A stretch of 64,000 nt of DNA, taken from the NCBI GenBank assembly GCA_005406025.1, contig BGZK01002064.1, forward strand, positions 1 through 64,000, given 5' to 3'. The DNA comes from Eumeta japonica. Taxonomy: Eukaryota > Arthropoda > Insecta > Lepidoptera > Psychidae. Position numbers and translations under genes: made by a program. Position 1 is the stretch's first letter, and each line of letters opens with the position of its first letter. Positions 58,601 through 64,000 of the stretch are shown here, piece by piece. Under the pieces are notes generated by a model that saw nothing but the letters and a program-made list of their open reading frames with translations, was not told the origin of the DNA and made no database searches.

Positions 58601-61394
58601 CGCATTTGCGAATGCGAATGCGAACATTCGTAACATCCCTGGTTTGTATATCTATATTTATATACAAATGAAGATTAGCCATAAGCCATATGTGAAAAGT
58701 TGAGATCAGCGCATGCGCCATTATAAATACTCACGAAATGGCGCGAAATTTGAATTTGATAAATCTTTTTTTGAAATTTTATTATCAAAAACTCTATTGA
58801 TATTTTTTATTTTAGAAGGTAATGACCGCGGTGAGGCGTGCACTTTTGGATTTGCCAATTTTTTTTAGTTATTACAACGATTGTTATATACCTATACATA
58901 TTTTATTTTAAAACGTAAACGTTGCTTTTTAGTGAGTTCCTCATTTATTTTTTGGAATCGGCTCAATTTTTTTTTTTGCAAAATGTTGCACAAATGAATC
59001 GACATGTTCACTCCGTTTCGCTTTGTACTTTACTGCGGAATACTCTGTATAACAATTTTAGAAGTCTACCATTGCGTTTACTTATTTTAAAGTAGCGCCT
59101 GTTTATGGTCATACCTGGGGCGTACTAAAAGTTTCTGGAACGGGTCATTTACATGGAACTCTTTGGCTGTAGAATACAGTTTATTTCGTCTAATTGTCAA
59201 TTGTTATTACATTGCTGTGTCATTTTAAAAATTACGTGTGTTCATCACTAGGGATTTAAGCCATGAAAATTTTCGTAGTATGATTTGTTATGATTTTAAG
59301 TGTAATTTGACAGCTCAACAGAGCTCGGCTCGGAAGTGCTTTTAGCGATGAAACACCATGCAAGACTATTATTTATAATCGATTTGCAGAATTCAAGCGC
59401 GGTTGTGTTAATCTCAATGACGAATTTCATAATGGTCGCCAGTCTACCACTGTGAATAACAAAAACATCGATGCTCCTGTCCTGAATCCTGCTACAGTCC
59501 CGACCTGGCACCGTGTGACTTTTCTTTTGTCCACAGAAACCAAGAATTAATTTCGCGCTCGACTATTTTTATCACCAGAAGCGGCAGTCGAAGAGTATGA
59601 AAAACATGTTTCCGAGGTCACCAGGAAGAAGAAACATAAATGTTTTCAAATTTAGTTTATTCGTATTAAAAAGTGAATTTATCCTAACAGACATTTTGAG
59701 AAATAACAAATTCATTTTTGACCATTTATAGTAATTTTTTCTCATTCATTCCAGAAATTTTTAGTGCGCCCTACGTTTTAAAACATATAATTGAATTATC
59801 GCTTACATAATAGTTGTAAAGCGATTCCTTTACAATTAAAGCAGAAATAGCTAATCTCGAAAGTGAATTTAAAATGAAATAAATAATTGCATTCATTACA
59901 AAAATCACGAATTGCGTAAGAACTTAAAGAAATATTGAATATCACCGTGAATATTACAGAGAAAGTAAAGTTCTCTTCTTATTCATTCATTCTTGTGCTC
60001 GATGATGTGTAATATTAAAATATAGATTAGATAGATTTTAATCGTAATAAAGTCTTATTGTAGCTTTTGTAAGAAGTTTTAATCAGTCCTTTAAAACGAC
60101 TAAATAATACTCATATAGCATTTTTTGGTTGTGTAAAAGCTTTTACTTGACTGTTATGCGACTAAATAGTCTAATAATGTGGATCGTTTTTGCGCTTTAT
60201 AACCTTTTTCTTAACGTCTATACAACCATCTTCAATAACCAAAATTCTCATAAAAAACGTTAACGCACTTTATTGCTAGTTGGGCTGTGCTGCGCACTTG
60301 CACGTACATAAATTTATTTACTAAACGTATATAAACGAAAACTATGTTATTGATTGAGCTGTACAAGAGAAATAATGTTATAAGAAATATTTTGATATCA
60401 TAAAATAGACTATATTTCTACCGCGTGAAGTGCAAAAATATTTATACATTATTTTTATTTAAAAGCTCAGATAACTGAACACAACGAGAAACGCAATTTA
60501 AAACATTAAAGTTTCATATTTTTCTGACACAATAATAATATAAATATTAATACCGGTAACAATCATTTTGCAAATTCTGCTTTTAAATAGGATGTTCTAG
60601 TTTGGAATGATTTATTTTTTATAACTTTGTTTTATTATGGCCAATATAATCTAATACAGAAAATTCCTATATAAGGCTAACAATTACAATAATTCATAAA
60701 ACGTTATTAAAACGGAACATTATCAATATAGAAATATTAGAATAAAATGCAAAATTTATTCGTAGGTATATATACGTACGTATAATTAACAATTATCCTA
60801 AAAATAATATATATATATAATATATAAATCAACTATCATTTCAAAGACATACAAATTTTTAATGAAAAGTGAATGCTTATATTGTATTTAAATATAAAAA
60901 TAATTTGTTTCCTTTAAGTGTGTACAGCTTTCATAAAAATAATTATATAATTTAATAATATAAATAAAAAAATTATGTAAGCCAAAGTTTAGTCTCATAG
61001 GTAACTCCGTATAATCAAAATAGTTAATAAATTACTTACTAAGTATTTTTATCGACATCGTGTTATCCAATTGTCCAACGCCAGGTAATGAACTAGCGGG
61101 GATATGTTTTCTTTCTAGGATAATTCCGAAACTCGGAAACAATAGCGCAATACTGTTTTATGATCTTTAAATAAACATTATACACTGCTCCTCTTAACCA
61201 CCAAAATATAAAATAGACTGCATATATATTAAACAGAATAGACAAATTCTCACAATTTGTTATAGGGTAAAAATTATTGAAGCTTATTAACGTTCACATT
61301 GATTTTTGGTTTACCTATGATAAGAAATACCTCCTTGGCCCACAGTTGACACTTGACTTCGACGTTTACACGTTATAATAGCACACGACGGCAT
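52678..61394 (-). CDS. THAP zinc-finger protein with coiled coil, three exons
   Basis: Exons on -: 61394-61315 (80 nt), 54806-54617 (190 nt), 52983-52678 (306 nt); 576 nt, 191 aa. Joins are GT-AG and in phase: CAT AG|GTAAAC to TTTAAG|A TTC CCA gives the family's HRFP; GAA|GTGAGT to TTACAG|AGA CCA. The product has a complete THAP (C2CH) zinc-finger signature: C4, C9 (SCAIITC), F28-P29, W38, C56-x2-H59 (VCSAH) and the AVPTIF-like box SIPTID (79-84). After residue 90 there is a polar region (DEDDQTPLTPRER), then a basic coiled coil rich in K/R/Q/E (about 113-165) for dimerisation. THAP proteins are nuclear DNA-binding factors related to P-element transposase; no transposase part is present here. 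Intron 1 is about 6.5 kb and holds a hAT element and a mariner remnant; intron 2 is 1.6 kb. A TATA-like box lies upstream. The distance between exons 1 and 2 is the main uncertainty. Confidence 0.75.
53445..53554. repeat. two adjacent perfect hairpins
   Basis: 53445-53458 (ATTAGTAGAATTAT) pairs with 53497-53510. Immediately next, 53511-53531 (start AAAGGCATAAATGTCGCTAT) pairs perfectly with 53534-53554 around a 2-nt loop. They lie in THAP intron 2. A similar AATAGCGACATCTATG piece occurs at about 62840. The compact arrangement suggests a MITE relic. Confidence 0.8.
55150..55720. other. unclassified intron sequence
   Basis: Part of THAP intron 1. GCACGCGCC-like and TCACGTGATTGGTCCGTCCG patches (55390-55460) are GC-rich; no gene recognised. 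Confidence 0.3.
55722..56166. repeat. duplicated 36-bp motif flanking about 375 bp
   Basis: TTGCACGCCTCACAAGCGGA + GCGTTGAGGTGGTG occurs at 55722-55755 and again, identically, at about 56134-56167; a shortened reverse form GTGAGGCGTGCAC is at about 58831-58843. The second copy ends at the hAT insertion site, so the hAT landed inside this older repeat. Confidence 0.8.
56175..58641 (-). mobile_element. hAT transposon, 2467 bp, nearly intact
   Basis: Terminal inverted repeats are TAGGGATGTTACGAATG (left, 56175) and CATTCGTAACATCCCTG (right, to 58641), one base different at the tip. An exact 8-bp target duplication GTTTGTAT flanks it (56167-56174 and 58642-58649). Both subterminal regions carry many GCGAATGC / GAATGCGAGT repeats (56205-56310 and 58545-58625), likely transposase binding sites. 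The single coding region occupies the middle of the element on -. Confidence 0.95.
56371..58286 (-). pseudogene. hAT transposase (BED finger type), one frameshift
   Basis: The first frame (58286-56889) has a BED-type zinc finger near the N-terminus (WRYFTPF...CNICEKVYSR...LRTHLKAVH), then TTDIWSEPAANVSILSLT (catalytic region I), MVRDEGSNMKRAF (second Asp region) and NCVLILKPFEEATRNLS. The second frame (56931-56371) supplies MDPRYKNKFF, an acidic linker and the C-terminal dimerisation region with WWKSKAKFDKL, SAPPASVPSEQLFSAAG (Glu of the DDE triad) and LFLKYNLPLL. One missing G near 56941 separates them: FTM is followed by ATSLDPRYK if restored. Everything else appears intact, so this is a recently active element. 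The family excises and inserts DNA using 8-bp duplications. Confidence 0.93.
58650..58850. repeat. right remainder of the hAT-interrupted repeat
   Basis: After the target duplication the old repeat continues (ATATCTATATTTATATACAA..., CAGCGCATGCGCCATTATAA...) and ends with GGTGAGGCGTGCAC, the inverse of its left start. That suggests a short inverted-terminal-repeat element of about 250 bp before the hAT inserted. Confidence 0.45.
59117..59771 (+). mobile_element. internally deleted mariner, about 655 bp
   Basis: The ends GGGGCGTACTAAAAGTTTCT + GGAACGG and its near reverse complement (...CCAGAAATTTTTAGTGCGCCC) are mariner-like TIRs; TA follows the right end. Inside, transposase pieces are readable on +: ETPCKTIIYNRFAEFKRG and VNLNDEFHNGRQST (N-terminal half), then an abrupt jump after NKNIDAP to a TVPTWHRVTFL.../SPEAAVEEYEKHVSEV tail (C-terminal end). 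The catalytic centre is deleted. The 71-codon - strand ORF here is a shadow. Confidence 0.85.
59772..61314. other. gene-free intron sequence
   Basis: AT-rich part of THAP intron 1; no repeat recognised. A 113-nt exon-like segment on - (61152-61040) is discussed under rejected items. Confidence 0.4.
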
Positions 61395-61431
61395 TTTAAA
61401 TATTATTCCGCGTAGCTCCACGGACAGAGTA

Positions 61432-61440
61432 CCTTTTATA
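61432..61440 (-). promoter_or_regulatory. TATA-like box upstream of THAP exon 1
   Basis: TATAAAAGG on -, 38-46 nt upstream of the THAP start codon. Spacing would leave a very short 5' UTR, so its use is uncertain. Confidence 0.35.
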
Positions 61441-61500
61441 TGGCTGTTCGTGACAAACTCGTACTAACAACTATACACGCTCCCAGTTAATTCAGTCATT

Positions 61501-61530
61501 TGCTCATATACAATTCTACTTATATGAGCA
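61501..61530. repeat. 10-bp-arm hairpin
   Basis: TGCTCATATA (61501-61510) and TATATGAGCA (61521-61530), exact reverse complements. Confidence 0.8.
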
Positions 61531-63352
61531 GTGTAGCCAATCCTATAATTTTAACTGTAGATTTACAGTTTTGTAAATATCTTCCCAGTTTTTACGTTAT
61601 GGTTCCAAATCTAGATTTTTTTAATAAAGTTTCTAGCGCCATCTATTTCACTCGGTATGTAGTCTATACACTAACTCAGCTTCAGCAAAACCTATGACTA
61701 TTTAACTGATTTATGTAATTGTCAACCGATTTAGTAGGTGACGATAGTGCATAAAGCAAATATAACGTGCATAGGATGAACTAAATGGTAAGTAGGTCGT
61801 TCGGTCAAGCTGTTTCATCGACATTCCGTCGTTTATTACTCAGGAATTCCTTGTCTTGCTCAAGCTATCATTTGTTTAGATTCTTGTTCGATCGATTGTT
61901 TTTGTGTTACTATGTCTTTCGGAAACAAGCAAATTTAGGACTATAGTTAGCACTAGTGATGAGTATGACGCAGATTTTGATAAAACACCACTCAAGAAAC
62001 AAGAAAGTGGTGAGACACGAGTAAAAAATATATACGATTTTAAAAACAAAGATGAAACTGAAAAACAAGATAATTTGTAAATTGAAAATGAGATAGTATT
62101 GATAATGTCTAACCTGTTGTACATATGTGATAAAGAACGTTTGAATAATTAACTCATCTTTTATTTCCAAATAAATCTGATTAAAAGTTGAGACGATCAA
62201 AGACTTTTATTGTTTCAAAATTTCTTTTTAATATTTGTTTTATTTATTACTACCATTACATAATACAAAATAAGGAAAAGCTTTATATATTCCGTTTTTG
62301 ATAATTTTTTACAGTTTTCTGAAATTTTATTAAACATGTATGTAATTTTACTCTAGGATGCATTTGGCAACACTGCGTATACCATAGTGTATTATGTTTG
62401 ACACATATGCTCAGCCCACTTCTGGCAGTTGTAATAATTTAATCTATTTTTTCTAGCAAATTTCTAGTTTCTCTTTGTTCTGTGGTTGTAGCGCCACTTA
62501 AAATGAATGTTGTTACTACATAACTGCTTAATATTTCTAAAAATCAATATGTCTAAAAATCAATATGTCTAATTGCGTTTTATGTTATTATAAAATATAA
62601 GTAGACATATTGTATTATTGTAAAATGGAATAATTTTGGAAATTTGGAATGGAATAAAATACAAAACATTCGATTCAATAAAGAAAAAATCTGGAATTCC
62701 ATTTTTTATATGATCATATGAAATTAACTATTAATATACATAATAATTATGTATACCAATAGTGAATTTCACATGAATACTGATTACATGAAAAATTGAA
62801 ATTAATTGTTATTACAATTCTTTATCAGTCACATATTTGTAATAGCGACATCTATGATCTTTATTGTAAACTATGTCGTACGTGTGAAGATGTAAGTCAT
62901 TCTATGTAAGTCATTTACATATCTAATGTGCCCCTTCTTTGTTATTAGAATAGTATACAGGATGTAAAGTAACTAACTTAATTCAAATCTAAGCATAAAG
63001 TAAAAAATAATTATTTGACTACATTAACAACTCCGAGGACAATATCCTTTAATTAGTTTTTTTTTTCTGCTAAAGATCGCTAAATAATGTTCATTCATCT
63101 TTTTATACTACCAATTAATAATTTTATTACTGACAAAATTATTATTAATTGCAAATTTTATTAACACCAATGTATTAACTAAAATCAATAAATTAACGTT
63201 TATTCCATCTAGGGCAAGATGCACAGTAAGATTCTTACCACAGAACAATAATATTCTAACATACTTCATACGTTGTTTCATTCAATTAACCAAACTGCAT
63301 ATACTATGTAATTTATTCATCTAATTCTATACGAAACCTTACAAACAATTAC
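61531..63352. other. gene-poor stretch between the THAP exon-1 copies
   Basis: Mostly AT-rich. A + frame at about 61937-62080 (TIVSTSDEYDADFDKTPLKK...) is acidic/basic, preceded by AATTTAG, and ends in TAA; it could be a lone exon, but no family is recognised. Two tandem AAAATCAATATGTCTA units lie near 62538-62572. Confidence 0.3.
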
Positions 63353-63431
63353 CGATGATAAGGAATTCCTCCTTGCACAGATTTGTAACTTCGCTACGAC
63401 TTTTGCAATTATTTATCGCACAACAGGGCAT
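63353..63431 (-). pseudogene. second copy of THAP exon 1, frameshifted
   Basis: On - it starts ATGCCCTGTTGTGCGATAAA, giving MPCCAINNCKSRSEV, close to MPSCAIITCKRRSQV of the THAP gene. It ends TATCATCG|GTAATT at the same splice position (Y-H-R). It is 79 nt rather than 80: a 1-nt deletion between ...TNL and the QGGIPYHR part breaks the frame. Both zinc-ligand Cys survive. It is a decayed duplicate of the exon or the start of a second, truncated THAP paralogue. Confidence 0.65.
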
Positions 63432-64000
63432 TGTTAATACCTAAATGTAAATAATTCAAAAGATAGTTTACACGCCGTTGTCACAACACTATTATACATC
63501 ATTTATGCATTTTTGTGCATAATCATAAATAAGATTATTCGCTCCTATTTTAAAAAAACCTGTGCTGTGTGTTTCTTTTCTATTTTCCTATTTTATAATA
63601 TCCTTGCCTACTACAGTTTAAATATATATTTTGTTTATAGTTAGTTGCAATGCCTAAATAAATACTGAATAGAAATAATTTGGCGTTCGAACCGACCTAT
63701 TGTATATGTGTTTCTCGTTTTGAGCATTTTAAATACAGTATTTGATTGGACATTACATTATTTATTGTTCTTCGTTTATATCTAATTTTCTTGCAAAATA
63801 TTCCTATTAAAGGGTTCCATTCAAATTTTTCGCCTAGGTCGCCCAATCGTTTAGGCCGTTACTCTCTTCAGTAACTAATAAGGTAGTTAAGGGCAGACCC
63901 AGCCTTTGAGTGAAGGCGGATCACATATACGAGGATCAGTCAGGACTGGCTCTAATTCAATTACAGTAGTAAGACAAAATCTAGCCCAGAGGGTGGGTTA
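63432..64000. other. right edge, nothing recognised
   Basis: AT-rich, then from about 63830 a GC-richer unclassified piece (TTCGCCTAGGTCGCCCAATC..., CAGACCCAGCCTTTGAGTG) running off the window; possibly a repeat. Confidence 0.3.

Noticed and set aside
61040..61152. 113-nt exon-like segment on - (AAACAG acceptor, GTAAGT donor, open frame ending ...NTMSIKIL)
   Set aside because: Placed between THAP exons 1 and 2 it would break the reading phase (80 + 113 nt) and destroy the HRFP join; no family recognised.

Overview
Organism and general character. The window looks like AT-rich nuclear DNA of an insect, most likely a moth or butterfly (Lepidoptera). This rests on three things: intron-bearing eukaryotic genes (RagA, a THAP gene), a dense mix of DNA transposons (PIF/Harbinger, Helitron, mariner, hAT) with long AT microsatellites, and short repeats whose end sequences I associate with lepidopteran genomes. 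The assignment is inference; no species is claimed.

Layout. (1) 1-2.7 kb: a decayed PIF/Harbinger transposon whose transposase lies on + in two exon-like pieces, with a MADF/BESS-type partner gene and a 24-bp minisatellite on - between them. (2) 2.7-23.8 kb: no confident host gene. Old repeats alternate with GC-richer, low-repeat islands (about 4.1, 6.1, 9.8, 18.1, 19.6, 20.9, 23 and again 28.8 kb) that resemble conserved non-coding blocks of a regulatory desert. (3) 23.9-27 kb: the helicase half of a Helitron on -, flanked by a near-identical 178-bp inverted repeat on one side and a 118-bp tandem array on the other. (4) 30.2-32.4 kb: a hAT-type MITE with a perfect 8-bp target duplication, a fold-back element, and a complete-length but broken mariner. 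(5) 35.8-44.5 kb: the host gene core, with intronless HBS1 (-), a possible small membrane protein (-) and four-exon RagA (+). (6) 44.5-52.6 kb: gene-poor, with hairpins, repeats and a paired DRE palindrome. (7) 52.7-63.4 kb: a THAP zinc-finger gene on - reconstructed from three exons. Its 6.5-kb first intron holds a nearly intact hAT transposon and a deleted mariner, and a second, frameshifted copy of its first exon lies 2 kb upstream.

How the genes relate. HBS1 rescues stalled ribosomes, RagA signals amino-acid sufficiency to TORC1, and the THAP protein is probably a DNA-binding factor. They are neighbours and nothing in the sequence indicates a shared pathway. No tRNA, rRNA or CRISPR array was found; tRNA-like pieces are SINE heads. 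Exon joins were derived by eye from splice sites, reading phase and family knowledge, and need transcript confirmation.
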